This document shows positions 43,727 to 59,440 of a stretch of DNA of 64,000 nucleotides, in pieces (the first letter of the stretch is position 1; each line of letters starts with the position of its first letter). Source of the stretch: an uncultured Neptuniibacter sp. (GTDB lineage: Bacteria; Pseudomonadota; Gammaproteobacteria; Pseudomonadales; Balneatricaceae); the NCBI RefSeq assembly GCF_947498015.1, contig NZ_CANMIR010000001.1, positions 372,001 through 436,000 on the forward strand, in the 5' to 3' direction. Under the pieces are notes generated by a model. It did not search any database. It was not told where the DNA came from and was given only the letters and a program-made list of their open reading frames with translations. Position numbers and translations under genes: made by a program.

Positions 43727-44401
43727 TTAATATAAACGATGTTCAGGGCCGAAGTAGGCCGCGCGCTGTTTTAACCTAGCTGCAAGCTCATTAAAATCAA
43801 GCAGACCGGATTCCGCAAATAGTTTCGCAATTTGACCTGACATATGAGCACAACCCAGGCTGGCCCCCGCTTTTGACTGCACCTGATCGAGACCAAGGAC
43901 ATGACCACCAAAATCAGCAAACTCGGTCTCAAGACATGAGATTTCATTCAAAGTGCAGCGGGCATCCCCTGTCATCCTGAAAACACCCGGATAGGCGGAT
44001 GGGTAGACAGGATCGCCTCTGGCCGGGGATGATGCACAGATGATAACCCCCTGCTGAACCGCTCTCTTCACAGCCTTAGCCAGCACCTCCCGATCCTGAC
44101 GTAATCCAAGGCTCAGATTGATCAGCTGAACGCCCTGCTCACGTAACCAATCAATTGCAGCAGCCACCTGTATTGGAGTGGTTACTCCCCTTTGATCGAA
44201 AACCTGTGCTGAATAGATCTCTGCAGATTCCAGGTGATGATGAATAATCTCGATTATCCGCGCCCCGTGATCCATGGCATCAAACTCACACGCTCCCATC
44301 CAGAGAGCACCCTCCTCCAGATAAAACGAAGCAGAATCGATAATCTGTTGCTGCTGGTCTGGCCGAAATCCACTATCAACCACACCGATAGAAATGGTCA
44401 T
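43727..44401 (-). CDS. qhpE: Subtilisin-like protease processing the QHNDH gamma subunit
   Basis: A 224-residue compact S8-type protease without signal peptide. The catalytic triad is visible: aspartate in SIGVVDSGF (near residue 9), histidine in AMDHGARI (near 45) and serine in KAGASLGCAHMSGQIA (near 180). In Paracoccus QhpE removes the leader of the gamma-subunit precursor after thioether formation. The start overlaps the qhpF stop by 4 bp (ATGA), so translation is coupled. It is shorter than secreted subtilisins, as expected for the cytosolic maturation enzyme. Confidence 0.9.
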   Translation of the reverse strand: MTISIGVVDSGFRPDQQQQIIDSASFYLEEGALWMGACEFDAMDHGARIIEIIHHHLESAEIYSAQVFDQRGVTTPIQVAAAIDWLREQGVQLINLSLGLRQDREVLAKAVKRAVQQGVIICASSPARGDPVYPSAYPGVFRMTGDARCTLNEISCLETEFADFGGHVLGLDQVQSKAGASLGCAHMSGQIAKLFAESGLLDFNELAARLKQRAAYFGPEHRLY

Positions 44402-46140
44402 ACGAACACCTCCGCAGCGGGTCTATTGCTATCTTCATCAATCAGCTTCCCACCCTCCAGACGGATACGTTGATCGGCGCCTGAGAGCGTTGATGCCCTA
44501 TGACTGATCAGAATACGGGTTCGATCGCTAAATAACTGATCAACAGCTGCAATCACTTCCGCTTCTGTCCGCTCATCAACAGCCGCTGTGGCTTCATCCA
44601 ATACAAGAATTCGAGGTTTTTGCAGAAGAGCCCTTGCGATAGCAATCCGCTGCCGCTGGCCACCCGATAGCTGTTGCCCTCGTTCACCCAACTCGGATTC
44701 TAAGCCTTGGGGCAGTAGCTCAATCAGCTCCTGAAGCCGGGCTGATTCAGCAGCATTTTCAACCTCCTGATCCGTAGCATCTGGAGAGGCATAACGTATA
44801 TTCTCCTTAAGAGAGCTGCGGAAAAGGACAATATCCTGACTGACAACAGCCACCTGCTGCCGTATCTGAGCGGGATCCACTCTATCAATCGCGACCCCAT
44901 CCAACGCAATGCAGCCGCTGTCGGGAATAAAATGACGCTGGAGCAGGTCAACCAGAGTTGATTTTCCAACACCTGATGCCCCAGTCAGGGCAACTTTGCT
45001 CCCACCGCTGATGCAAAGATCAGCTTGCTGAAAAACCGGTTCTTTACGCCCCGGATAGGTAAAACTCAACCCTGTAATCTGAAGATTTCCCTCTCCTGAT
45101 TCAGGCAATGAGCACCACCGTTCTGCAGGAGGCACCTCCGCCTGATGCAATCGTAATTCGTTCACTCGCCCAAGACTGACACTCATCCGCTGAATTGCAA
45201 CGTACAGACCTAATAAGCTATTCACAGGGCCTACAGCCATACCCAAGTAAGTTGAAAACGCAATCAGAGCCCCCAATTGCCACTGCCCCTCGATCACCCA
45301 GTAGCCACCGATCAGAAATGCTGCCGCACGGGTTAATGAGGTCAGGGTATTAGGGATTGCCTGGGTAAAAAATTCAGTCACCTGAAGCTTTAGCAGATCA
45401 CCCAGATAATGTTGATTCAGACCTGACAAGCGTTCTTTTTCCCGTTTTTCCTGTCCAACTGACTGTATAAATTTCATCGCAGGCAGGGTTTCAACCAGAA
45501 AGCTGGAAATATCAGCAGAGCGTTCACGTAACCTACGGGTCTGCACCTCAACCTTCTGGCGCATCCACCGTAACCAGAGCAGTTCAAGAGGAATCATTAT
45601 CAGAACCAGCAGGGATAACTTCCAGGAGAGCAATAACATCATTACCGCAGCACCCACCAATCCCAGAACACTACTCACGGCAGAGAAAAGACTATCCACC
45701 GCGAAACGCTGAATCTGCGCTACATCACCATCCAGACGGGAGATCAGGTCACCGATACGGTGTTTGCCATAAAACAGCGGGGATAAAGTCTGCAGGTGTT
45801 GATAGATATCATTTCGAAGCGCAAACAGGATCTTGCCTGAGAGCTGAGTGTGCAGATATCGATTGATACCCGACAGCAGCGTACTGAAGATCCCGAGGAA
45901 AATCATTGAGATCGCAACAGCCACCAGCACCGAGTAGTCTTTTGCGATCAAGCCATCGTCGATTAACATCTTGGTGAGCCAGGGCTGCAACAACACCATC
46001 ATCGACGCGACGACCGAGAGCAGTAGCAAACCTAAAATCGCAGTCTTTTGTGGTTTTACGAAACTGTATAGCCAGCGAAATGCCTGCTCTAACTGCTGCG
46101 GATTATCATGCGTTACCGTGCGGGAAAGCCACTTCAACAT
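44398..46140 (-). CDS. qhpF: ABC exporter for QHNDH maturation
   Basis: A 580-residue half-transporter with six membrane helices (about residues 30-325) followed by an ATPase domain (about 350-565): Walker A ALTGASGVGKSTLVD, signature LSGGQRQRIAIARAL, Walker B ILVLDEATAAVD and the switch histidine in LISHRAS. QhpF-type exporters move the processed gamma subunit into the periplasm. It lies after a terminator that follows qhpB, so qhpF-E-G may have lower or separate expression. Otherwise it resembles MsbA/LapB-like lipid or peptide exporters. Confidence 0.9.
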   Translation of the reverse strand: MLKWLSRTVTHDNPQQLEQAFRWLYSFVKPQKTAILGLLLLSVVASMMVLLQPWLTKMLIDDGLIAKDYSVLVAVAISMIFLGIFSTLLSGINRYLHTQLSGKILFALRNDIYQHLQTLSPLFYGKHRIGDLISRLDGDVAQIQRFAVDSLFSAVSSVLGLVGAAVMMLLLSWKLSLLVLIMIPLELLWLRWMRQKVEVQTRRLRERSADISSFLVETLPAMKFIQSVGQEKREKERLSGLNQHYLGDLLKLQVTEFFTQAIPNTLTSLTRAAAFLIGGYWVIEGQWQLGALIAFSTYLGMAVGPVNSLLGLYVAIQRMSVSLGRVNELRLHQAEVPPAERWCSLPESGEGNLQITGLSFTYPGRKEPVFQQADLCISGGSKVALTGASGVGKSTLVDLLQRHFIPDSGCIALDGVAIDRVDPAQIRQQVAVVSQDIVLFRSSLKENIRYASPDATDQEVENAAESARLQELIELLPQGLESELGERGQQLSGGQRQRIAIARALLQKPRILVLDEATAAVDERTEAEVIAAVDQLFSDRTRILISHRASTLSGADQRIRLEGGKLIDEDSNRPAAEVFV

Positions 46141-46176
46141 ACCGGGATAGACATCTCATTTTTATGCTTTATATGC

Positions 46177-46202
46177 AAAAAAGGGGCGATCAAGATCGCC
46201 CC
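46177..46202 (-). terminator. Terminator between qhpB and qhpF
   Basis: GGGGCGAT (46183-46190), loop CAAG, ATCGCCCC (46195-46202). On the minus strand it is followed by six T (A run 46177-46182). It falls 31 bp after the qhpB stop and 37 bp before qhpF, dividing structural from maturation genes. Confidence 0.88.
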
Positions 46203-46233
46203 TTTATCTATTACCTAAGTATTTACCCTAATC

Positions 46234-47361
46234 TTAGCGCTGTACTTTTGCAAGGCGTAGATCAGAAGTAGACATATCACCACTCAACTGGATCGAGCCA
46301 ATTTTTTCCAATGTTTTCGGATCATGGATGGAGATATCACTTGAAGTTCCACCGATATAGATCTTACTACCGTCCTGCAACATATTGATGTTGTAGTAGG
46401 TGTGTTCCATTGGGTGAACAGCCAGTGTTTTACCCTCTTTCACATTATGCTTGGACAGCTGATTGAATGAGCCATAAACAATATCCTCATTGTTTGGATC
46501 AGTCAGCCAGTTGAAGACGATAAACTCAAAAGGCAACACTTCACCGGTGGTCACTTCACCTGTCTTCGTGTCTACTTTGGTCATACCCCAAAGGAACTCT
46601 GCCTTCTCCATCTCACCCGGCGCACCGTTCCACTTAATCGTGAAATACGGCATGATGTATTCACCGACATGCTCACCCAGGCTATGCATAGCAAAGGCAT
46701 CCGGTGGAACCCAACCCTCAGGGCTACGATCCCAGTTCTGTAATTTAGCCAGTGTACGCGTTTCGCCATTTTTAGGGTTGATCGCCTTAATGTCAGCACC
46801 ACCCAGAATCACTTCACCGGTTTTCTCGATAAAACCCAGCTTAGTGATACGACGATCTACAGGAAACGTACGAACCGGTTTAGCATTCATACCATCAGCT
46901 GTGTTGAAAACTGCCAAGCGAGGCTGCAACGCTTCAAAATGGTCTTTATGCAGTTTTACCGGATTCTGAACTGTATAGAGCTCTTTACCGTCAGCGCTGA
47001 CGGACATCGAGATCATGCTCTTAACCTGCTCTTTCGATGAAGACTGCTTCAGGGAGAAAACAATTTTACAGTTATCAATATTGAAACCGTAAACATCTTC
47101 CCACTTGTTGGTCATGACATAAGCGATCTTCCCATCCGGAGAGGTTGCAATACCTCCGTTACCAAAGATGCCAGGTACGTCACAACTGCGTAGTACCTTA
47201 TCCGTTTTGGTATCGATAACATGCAGCTGATTCGGGCGAGTCACCGTCAACATGTACTCTTCAGTAGCAGCCTGGGTAGTTAAACCTGTACCCAACAACG
47301 CAAGGCCGGTCATCACCATACCCAGTCGTTTTGCCGGGCGGATTATCTGTTTAAAATTCAT
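46234..47361 (-). CDS. qhpB: Quinohemoprotein amine dehydrogenase beta subunit
   Basis: A 375-residue periplasmic protein (also called PeaD). The signal peptide is at about residues 1-30 (MVMTGLALLGTGLTTQAAT). The mature part is a seven-bladed beta-propeller with repeated segments of the type NQLHVIDTKTDKVLRSCDVPG, ISTSPDGKIAYV-like GGIATSPDGKIAYVMTNKW and IYIGGTSSDISIHDPKTLEKI. It packs on the alpha subunit and covers the gamma subunit active site. The frame is open another 204 bp upstream through qhpC, but ATG 47361 with AAGGGG upstream starts the signal peptide. 13 bp after qhpC. Confidence 0.94.
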   Translation of the reverse strand: MNFKQIIRPAKRLGMVMTGLALLGTGLTTQAATEEYMLTVTRPNQLHVIDTKTDKVLRSCDVPGIFGNGGIATSPDGKIAYVMTNKWEDVYGFNIDNCKIVFSLKQSSSKEQVKSMISMSVSADGKELYTVQNPVKLHKDHFEALQPRLAVFNTADGMNAKPVRTFPVDRRITKLGFIEKTGEVILGGADIKAINPKNGETRTLAKLQNWDRSPEGWVPPDAFAMHSLGEHVGEYIMPYFTIKWNGAPGEMEKAEFLWGMTKVDTKTGEVTTGEVLPFEFIVFNWLTDPNNEDIVYGSFNQLSKHNVKEGKTLAVHPMEHTYYNINMLQDGSKIYIGGTSSDISIHDPKTLEKIGSIQLSGDMSTSDLRLAKVQR

Positions 47362-47374
47362 CTCAGTTATCCCC

Positions 47375-47698
47375 TTACTCAGATTCCGGGAAGACAGCAT
47401 CAATCTTGCGCCAATCTTCATCCGCTTTAGCCACATCCTGAGACCAGTTCGGATGAGTAGACATTGTGTCTGGTACCTGTGCAGGCCACCAGCAAGCATC
47501 CGCACAACCATAGAGATCAGATTCCATTGGCTGGCACAAAGAGCCCAATCCACCAAATGGATCAACCTCCCAACCCGGATCGTTTACTGAGGTACAGCCA
47601 ACGACTGACTGCATTGCAACTACTTCTTCCACATCATCCTGGGAAACAGCAGCATCCAGCATTTTTGCTTTCTTATTGAATGACTTTAAGTGTTTCAT
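47375..47698 (-). CDS. qhpC: Quinohemoprotein amine dehydrogenase gamma subunit (CTQ-bearing)
   Basis: A 107-residue small catalytic subunit. The leader is about residues 1-28 ([18 protein letters not shown] and onward), cut by QhpE. The mature core has the four-cysteine pattern [42 protein letters not shown]. Family knowledge says that QhpD forms thioethers between cysteines and Asp/Glu side chains here and that one tryptophan of ACWWP becomes cysteine tryptophylquinone joined to a cysteine. All needed residues are present. ATG 47698 is chosen over the longer frame (47737). It starts 4 bp after qhpD. Confidence 0.95.
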   Translation of the reverse strand: MKHLKSFNKKAKMLDAAVSQDDVEEVVAMQSVVGCTSVNDPGWEVDPFGGLGSLCQPMESDLYGCADACWWPAQVPDTMSTHPNWSQDVAKADEDWRKIDAVFPESE

Positions 47699-47702
47699 TT
47701 TG

Positions 47703-49136
47703 TTAAGCACCTCTTCGTGGAGATACATATGCGTCAAAGAACCCTGGGTTCTCCAGCATAATCTGCGAATAGATTTCTACCCCGTAATCGATCCAGTCGC
47801 GTAGAAGATCACAGTAGTGGTAGGAAGGTTTCGCAGGATCACCATATTTTGCATAGCTTTCGTGATAGCAACCGCCAGAACAGATATTACGAATCCGGCA
47901 GGTTTCACAACCTTTATCAGAGCGGTCCAGACGCTCCTCGATGAATGAGGAGAGCGCAGGTTTGTCGATGCCATTTTCAACATCGCCAAACAGAGGCATA
48001 TCGGATCCGGTAAAACGGTGGCATAGGTTAAGTCCACCCTCTTTATCAACAGCTAACAAGCCAACACCGGCCCCACAAGGAAGCTGTTTCTTATTGCCTT
48101 CATGAAGATCCGTCATCAACTGGTGCATATTGCCGAAGCCAAAATTTTTGTTTTCAAGCGCAGCCTTGAGATACTCTTTGCCCAATCGTTTCTGCCCTTC
48201 AAAGACGGTTTCCATCTCTTCGGGTGAAAGATTGAATTCTGCAATATCTCCAGAAGTCACCGGCCCAAAACCAACTTCGGCAAATCCCAGATCGTGATAG
48301 AGGTGATTAAAGATCCTTTCCACATCGGTGATGCCTTTTGTCAACGTCACCCGGCACCCTACAGGACGTGCGGTATAACGTGACAGCAGCATATCAACTT
48401 TCTTCTTCACAACATCATAGGTTCCCTGCCCACCGACTGTGATGCGATTTTTATCATGCATCGCTTTTGGCCCATCCATAGAGATGGTCAGACCAAACCG
48501 GTGTTCGTTAAACCAGTCAATCAACTCTTCGGTCAGAAGTGTTGCGTTAGTTGTCATAGTGAAATCGACACGTGCTTCAAGATCGGCAAACCGGCGCTCG
48601 CAATAAGCGACCACTTCACGGATCAATGGCATATTCGACAGTGGCTCTCCACCGAAAAACACCACATTGTACTGACGCTGGTCCGGCGACTCTGTCAGTA
48701 ACATCTCTACTGATTTAATCGCAGTATCAACTGACATTTTCAGACCTGCTGACGGTGTCGTCAGATCCTCTTTATAGCAGTACGTACAGCTCAGGTTACA
48801 ACCGGTATTGACGTTGAGAACCACTGTCGTCAGTGGAAATTGCTCGACCTTTTTTGGCTCAGGATTGTAGCGGGCAACGCCGTTACTATCGTGAATAATC
48901 TCCAGAGACTTTAACTCTTCAAGAAGATCAAACACTTCATTTGCAGCATAGCGGCTTGCCAGATGCTCTTTGATCATTGACGCAGTTACATCACCCTGTT
49001 CGTCAAACAGATCAATTACATCCTTACTCATCTCATCCAGTTCAAACAAACCACTGGTCGGTACGTGAAACAGCATAGTGCGCGATTTCAGATCCACCAG
49101 ATGGATGTTTGGTTTTACCAGAGATAGAGATCCCAT
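47703..49136 (-). CDS. qhpD: Radical SAM/SPASM maturase of QHNDH gamma subunit
   Basis: A 477-residue radical SAM enzyme (also named PeaB). An N-terminal peptide-recognition-like region (about 1-95) is followed by [12 protein letters not shown] (near residue 113) binding the SAM cluster. A C-terminal SPASM region has [22 protein letters not shown] and [23 protein letters not shown] for auxiliary clusters. It forms the intrapeptide cysteine-to-Asp/Glu thioether bonds in QhpC before export. ATG 49136 follows GAGGTGATT, while GTG 49142 is also possible. It lies between qhpA and qhpC, as in known qhp operons. Confidence 0.95.
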   Translation of the reverse strand: MGSLSLVKPNIHLVDLKSRTMLFHVPTSGLFELDEMSKDVIDLFDEQGDVTASMIKEHLASRYAANEVFDLLEELKSLEIIHDSNGVARYNPEPKKVEQFPLTTVVLNVNTGCNLSCTYCYKEDLTTPSAGLKMSVDTAIKSVEMLLTESPDQRQYNVVFFGGEPLSNMPLIREVVAYCERRFADLEARVDFTMTTNATLLTEELIDWFNEHRFGLTISMDGPKAMHDKNRITVGGQGTYDVVKKKVDMLLSRYTARPVGCRVTLTKGITDVERIFNHLYHDLGFAEVGFGPVTSGDIAEFNLSPEEMETVFEGQKRLGKEYLKAALENKNFGFGNMHQLMTDLHEGNKKQLPCGAGVGLLAVDKEGGLNLCHRFTGSDMPLFGDVENGIDKPALSSFIEERLDRSDKGCETCRIRNICSGGCYHESYAKYGDPAKPSYHYCDLLRDWIDYGVEIYSQIMLENPGFFDAYVSPRRGA

Positions 49137-49196
49137 AATCACCTCGTTAATATTTGTATGCCTTAACGGCTGGTTGAGGTTGCTATCACATTCAGA

Positions 49197-50798
49197 TTAC
49201 TGAATCAGTTCTTTGACGAAGTCCTGCACAGTTACCAGTAGATGAGCTTCGCCTGCTACAGCAGCATCACCCTCTTTAACTGTACCAACCACGGCCAGGT
49301 TACCGACATTATTGGTCGACATCTTACGTTCAGGGTTCAGACCCGCATCACCCGGCGTAAAGATACCTTTCGCATCGATTGCACCTGCGTATTTCAGGTC
49401 ATGTTCCTCTTCAGCAACCGCATCAAAAGGTTTCAAAGACCAGTTTGCAGGCATATAACCCAGACGAATGTCATCTTCAGTACCCGCTTTACCATCTGCC
49501 CCTGCTGCATAACCAACAGCACGGTAGATAGATTTCTGTTTAGGGATCAGACCGCCATTACCACCGATTCGAGCGATAGATTCAGATGGTGTCACCTCAA
49601 CACGAGCTACACTGTCGTAAACAGCTACTGAATTTTCCAGTGAGTCACTACCCACTTTGAGGCTACGCAGACCTACTGCAGCATCTTTTGCAGCTTTCAC
49701 CTGCACAACCAGACGGTCAGCACTCTGCGAAATCACCTTCTCAACAGTGATACCGCTGCCCAGAGATACTTTTTTACTCAGATTCGCGCCACCAATAACC
49801 AATGTCTGAGAGCTACCCTGTTTGATATAAGCAGGAGAGACAGAAACAACGGTTTCCGCTTTACCCGCTTTCATCGCAGTAACTTTACCGCCCATGACAT
49901 CATCATTTTTCAGGAACATACGGCCGGAAAGTTCAGTACCGTCTGCAGACGCAGCGAAGACCTGACGCATTTTGCGACCATTGATCACAACGGCACCACG
50001 CCACTCATAGCCGGTAAACACCTTCGCGCTACCACTACCACTCAATTTAGAGCCATCCGCATAGTGACCGTTGATCAGCAGCACATAATCATCTTTCTGC
50101 TGGCTGTTCATCACAGATACGGTTGCAGTGAAATCACCCTTATCCGGCATATGACCGCTCATCACCCAATCGCCCTTCAATGACGCTTTAGGTGTAGCTT
50201 TCCAGTCATCCCATGCTTTCGTTACCAGAGGATACCCTTCACCCAGTTTCACACTAGTCTCACTGGTAGCGATCTGGAACCAAGGACGATCACGGTGCCC
50301 TGCCAGGAACTCAATCGATGGAATCTGCCCCATATGGAAATGAATCAGTTTTTCCCATTCATCCTGTGTCCGGCGCTGCAGACCTGATCTCGCGCTGGAG
50401 TGACAGCCAGTACAAGTACCAGCAACATGTTCAGGCACATCCTGTTCAATCACGTTCGGCTCACGCTCCAGGACATATCTAAGTCCTGCAGTCTCCGCAG
50501 GAGCCAGCCCCTGATTATCAGCCAGATATTTGATCAGAACCCGCTCATGTTCAGGCTTGATCTTAAGGCCCCGCTGGCTTTTCATACGATTAATCGTAGT
50601 CTGCCAACCCTCCGGGGTTTTACGTTGTTCACTGATACGCGTAAAAGGCGCTTCAGCCTTGCCTGTTTCACTATGACATAGCAGACAGTTTTCTTTGATG
50701 ATTTGTGGTCCATCAATGGCCGATGCCGTTGATGCAAATCCAAGAAAAGCTACAGCCCCGCCAAAGCGAAGAACTCGCTTCATGCTATGATTTTTCAA
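49197..50798 (-). CDS. qhpA: Quinohemoprotein amine dehydrogenase alpha subunit (diheme)
   Basis: A 533-residue periplasmic subunit (also PeaA). After a signal peptide ending STASA, the heme domain has two c-type heme sites, CLLCH (near residue 38) and CTGCH (near 129). Three beta-sandwich domains follow (about 200-530), including an IPT-like segment VSVSPAYIKQGSSQTLVIGGANL. It passes electrons from the CTQ of the gamma subunit to a cytochrome or azurin. First gene of qhpA-D-C-B. TTG 50798 has GGGGAG 8 nt upstream, ATG 50783 also opens the signal peptide but has no ribosome site, and GTG 50807 is a third option. Confidence 0.94.
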   Translation of the reverse strand: MKNHSMKRVLRFGGAVAFLGFASTASAIDGPQIIKENCLLCHSETGKAEAPFTRISEQRKTPEGWQTTINRMKSQRGLKIKPEHERVLIKYLADNQGLAPAETAGLRYVLEREPNVIEQDVPEHVAGTCTGCHSSARSGLQRRTQDEWEKLIHFHMGQIPSIEFLAGHRDRPWFQIATSETSVKLGEGYPLVTKAWDDWKATPKASLKGDWVMSGHMPDKGDFTATVSVMNSQQKDDYVLLINGHYADGSKLSGSGSAKVFTGYEWRGAVVINGRKMRQVFAASADGTELSGRMFLKNDDVMGGKVTAMKAGKAETVVSVSPAYIKQGSSQTLVIGGANLSKKVSLGSGITVEKVISQSADRLVVQVKAAKDAAVGLRSLKVGSDSLENSVAVYDSVARVEVTPSESIARIGGNGGLIPKQKSIYRAVGYAAGADGKAGTEDDIRLGYMPANWSLKPFDAVAEEEHDLKYAGAIDAKGIFTPGDAGLNPERKMSTNNVGNLAVVGTVKEGDAAVAGEAHLLVTVQDFVKELIQ

Positions 50799-51125
50799 GA
50801 CTATCACTCCCCACTTTTGGTGATCCTTTGTTATGTATCAAGCACAGTCACTCTAACCAGAGCTCCCAACGCTTGTTTGGGTCTACACAAATTACTCCAG
50901 TCATGTAAACGAAGTATCCGGCATATGTGCTGTTTTGTTTTGTAATGTAACAGCTTGTAACACAGAGAGTCAGCAACGATATAACTCAATGAAATTTAAT
51001 AATTAATTTACAGCCAGACTATTTTTTGTCTAACCTTTTAATGGCCTTACCCCATTGCTAGACTGAGAAAATAGAAAGCGTCTACCTGGCCCTCTCACAC
51101 GGGCGAACCAGAGATTTTTGTAGTT
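50799..51125. promoter_or_regulatory. Divergent control region between qhpA and the response regulator
   Basis: About 327 bp without an ORF, AT-rich toward 50990-51030. It must hold promoters for the qhpADCB operon (leftward) and the two-component genes (rightward). The clearest element is the GTAAC direct repeat at 50947-50961. No convincing -35/-10 pair could be chosen by eye. Confidence 0.6.
50947..50961. promoter_or_regulatory. GTAAC direct repeat upstream of qhpA
   Basis: GTAAC at 50947-50951 and 50957-50961, exactly 10 bp apart (TGTAACA, GCTT, GTAACA), about 150 bp before qhpA. It is identical in pattern to the island porin site at 42323-42337. Likely a response-regulator site, by inference from spacing and position. 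Confidence 0.6.
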
Positions 51126-51857
51126 ATGAATCCAAAGCCTAATAACCAGTACCGTATATTGATTGTGGAAGATGACATCGCATCACGCTCGCTGCTCTCC
51201 AGTTATCTCAGCAAAGAGGGCTATTTCATTCTCGAAACAGAACAAGCTGATGACCTATGCGAAAGAGTTCAGCATGAACAGATTGATCTGGTGCTACTGG
51301 ATATTAACCTTCCTGGAAAAGATGGCCTCACCCTCACCCGTGAACTTCGCTCAGTCTCCAGCGTCGGTATCATTCTGGTAACCAGTAAGGATGATGAGAT
51401 AGACCGGATTGTAGGCCTGGAGCTTGGCGCTGATGATTATGTCACCAAACCCTTCAATCCAAGAGAACTCCTGGTGCGAGCCAAAAATCTGCTCTGGCGA
51501 GTCCGGGACAGTCAGCAAGCTCGTAGCAGTGAAACCAACAACAACCATCAGTGGTGCTTTGAAGGGTGGTCTCTGGATGCGAATAAACGTCTGCTGACCT
51601 CACCTGCGGGGGAGAGCGAACGCTTACCTGAAGGGGAGTTCAAACTGCTTGCATCGCTGTTAAGTGCACCGGGGGCCATTCTTTCCCGGGACCAGCTAAT
51701 GGATGCTATCCATGATCGCGAGTGGACCCCCAACGATCGGTCTGTAGATGTGATGGTTGGCCGCTTACGTCGCAAACTGGGAGATAACCCCGCCAACCCT
51801 CACTTTATTCTCACGGCTCATGGTGCCGGATATATGTTTGCCGGTGAGGTCAATTGA
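51126..51857 (+). CDS. OmpR/TorR-type response regulator
   Basis: A 243-residue regulator. The receiver domain (about residues 8-125) is complete: acidic pair in VEDD, phospho-acceptor in LVLLDINLPGKDGL, threonine in LVTSKDD, lysine in VTKPFNPREL. A winged-helix DNA-binding domain follows (about 145-240) with NDRSVDVMVGRLRRKLGDN and GAGYMFAGEV. It reads most like TorR. It is divergent from qhpA and followed 2 bp later by a giant hybrid kinase, so it probably controls the amine island. Known qhp clusters use an AraC-type QhpR instead, which is not seen here. Confidence 0.93.
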   Translation: MNPKPNNQYRILIVEDDIASRSLLSSYLSKEGYFILETEQADDLCERVQHEQIDLVLLDINLPGKDGLTLTRELRSVSSVGIILVTSKDDEIDRIVGLELGADDYVTKPFNPRELLVRAKNLLWRVRDSQQARSSETNNNHQWCFEGWSLDANKRLLTSPAGESERLPEGEFKLLASLLSAPGAILSRDQLMDAIHDREWTPNDRSVDVMVGRLRRKLGDNPANPHFILTAHGAGYMFAGEVN

Positions 51858-51859
51858 TC

Positions 51860-58186
<6,327 letters not shown>

Positions 58187-58427
58187 TTCAAGTACCGGTA
58201 AAGGCCGCCTCATCCCCTATGAGGACAACAATGGATATAAAACAAAATAAAACTATATTTATTTAAAATGCGTATCACTTTTTCGCTTAACATATTAATA
58301 AAAAAAGAGTATATCTATACAGATTAGAAGGGATGAATTTCATCAAATTTGCCTGATGAAACAACGATCTATAGAATGCACGCCCAATAACTGATGTACA
58401 GCTTGTAACCAATCCAACTGGAGTCAT

Positions 58428-59351
58428 ATGCCCGCTTTTCCCGCTCTTGAAACACTGGTAGACAATTTTCGCAGTCGACGACCTATTCGTGCCGGCTCGT
58501 TAATTATTACGGTATACGGGGATGCCATAGCACCACGCGGCGGAACAGTCTGGCTCGGCAGTATGATCAAGCTTCTTGAACCCCTGGGATTGAACCAACG
58601 CTTAGTCCGTACCTCTGTATTCCGTCTGGCGAAAGAAAACTGGTTGGTTGCTGAGCAGGTCGGACGGCGCAGCTACTATAGCCTCACGGGCCCAGGGATA
58701 CGCCGATTCCAAAAAGCATTCAAACGAGTTTACGCGGAGCATAACCCAGAGTGGGATGGTCGCTGGATGATGGCTGTTCTCAGCCAGCTCACACAGGAGG
58801 ATCGTCAGAAGCTTCGCCAGGAGCTTGAGTGGCACGGTTTTGGCACTTTATCACCAACAGTCTTACTCCATCCGCAGATGCAGAAAGCTGAGCTGCAGGC
58901 GGTTCTTCAGGATTTTGACTATCAGGATGATGTGATTATTCTGGAAGATCTCGGAGAGGGCTCACCCGCATCCCGCGCCCTGCGCCTGCAAACACGTGAA
59001 TCCTGGAATCTGCCTAAACTGGCTGAAAGCTACCAGAGTTTCCTCGACAAATTCCGCCCGATCTGGAACCACATCAACGACAAGGGCGTCCCTACCCCTG
59101 AACAATGCTTCCAGATCCGCACATTACTGATCCACGAATACCGCCGAATCATCCTCCGAGACCCGGAACTCCCAGATGAACTACTCCCCGGCGATTGGGC
59201 CGGAAGCGCTGCGCGCCAGCTCTGTACCAATATCTACCAGCGCGTCTGGCAGGGTGCCGAACAACATATGGATGACCTGCTGGAAACGGCAGAAGGTCCA
59301 TTGCCGCCACCAAACACTAAGTTTTATAAACGCTACGGCGGGTTAAATTAA
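58428..59351 (+). CDS. paaX: Phenylacetate-responsive repressor PaaX
   Basis: A 307-residue regulator of the PaaX family. The N-terminal winged helix (about residues 10-90) has SLIITVYGDAIAPRGGTVWLGSMIKLLEPLGLNQRLVRTSVFRLAKENWL, quoted here only as its start SLIITVYGDAIAPRGG and end VRTSVFRLAKENWL. The middle and C-terminal domains follow E. coli PaaX in length. Known members bind paa promoters and release on binding phenylacetyl-CoA. It is convergent with paaY, sharing a terminator, and lies 240 bp after the giant kinase. GGAG precedes ATG 58428. Confidence 0.93.
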   Translation: MPAFPALETLVDNFRSRRPIRAGSLIITVYGDAIAPRGGTVWLGSMIKLLEPLGLNQRLVRTSVFRLAKENWLVAEQVGRRSYYSLTGPGIRRFQKAFKRVYAEHNPEWDGRWMMAVLSQLTQEDRQKLRQELEWHGFGTLSPTVLLHPQMQKAELQAVLQDFDYQDDVIILEDLGEGSPASRALRLQTRESWNLPKLAESYQSFLDKFRPIWNHINDKGVPTPEQCFQIRTLLIHEYRRIILRDPELPDELLPGDWAGSAARQLCTNIYQRVWQGAEQHMDDLLETAEGPLPPPNTKFYKRYGGLN

Positions 59352-59379
59352 AAAAGCGCATTACGCGCTTTTTTAATTT
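59345..59379. terminator. Bidirectional terminator between paaX and paaY
   Basis: AAATTAAAAAAGCGC (59345-59359) is perfectly complementary to GCGCTTTTTTAATTT (59365-59379) around ATTAC. It includes the paaX stop codon and can stop both convergent genes. Confidence 0.9.
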
Positions 59380-59440
59380 AGTCAGCGGCTTTATCCAGAT
59401 CAGATAAAACACATCTCAACTCCCCTAACCCACAGATCAA

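Noticed and set aside
47362..47565. N-terminal extension of the qhpB frame
   Set aside because: It lies inside qhpC in another frame and lacks a ribosome site. The signal peptide begins at ATG 47361.
58396..58409. GTACA-GCTT-GTAAC upstream of paaX, similar to the qhpA repeat
   Set aside because: The two units are 9 bp apart instead of 10 and the first lacks GTAAC, so it does not fit the pattern of the other three sites.
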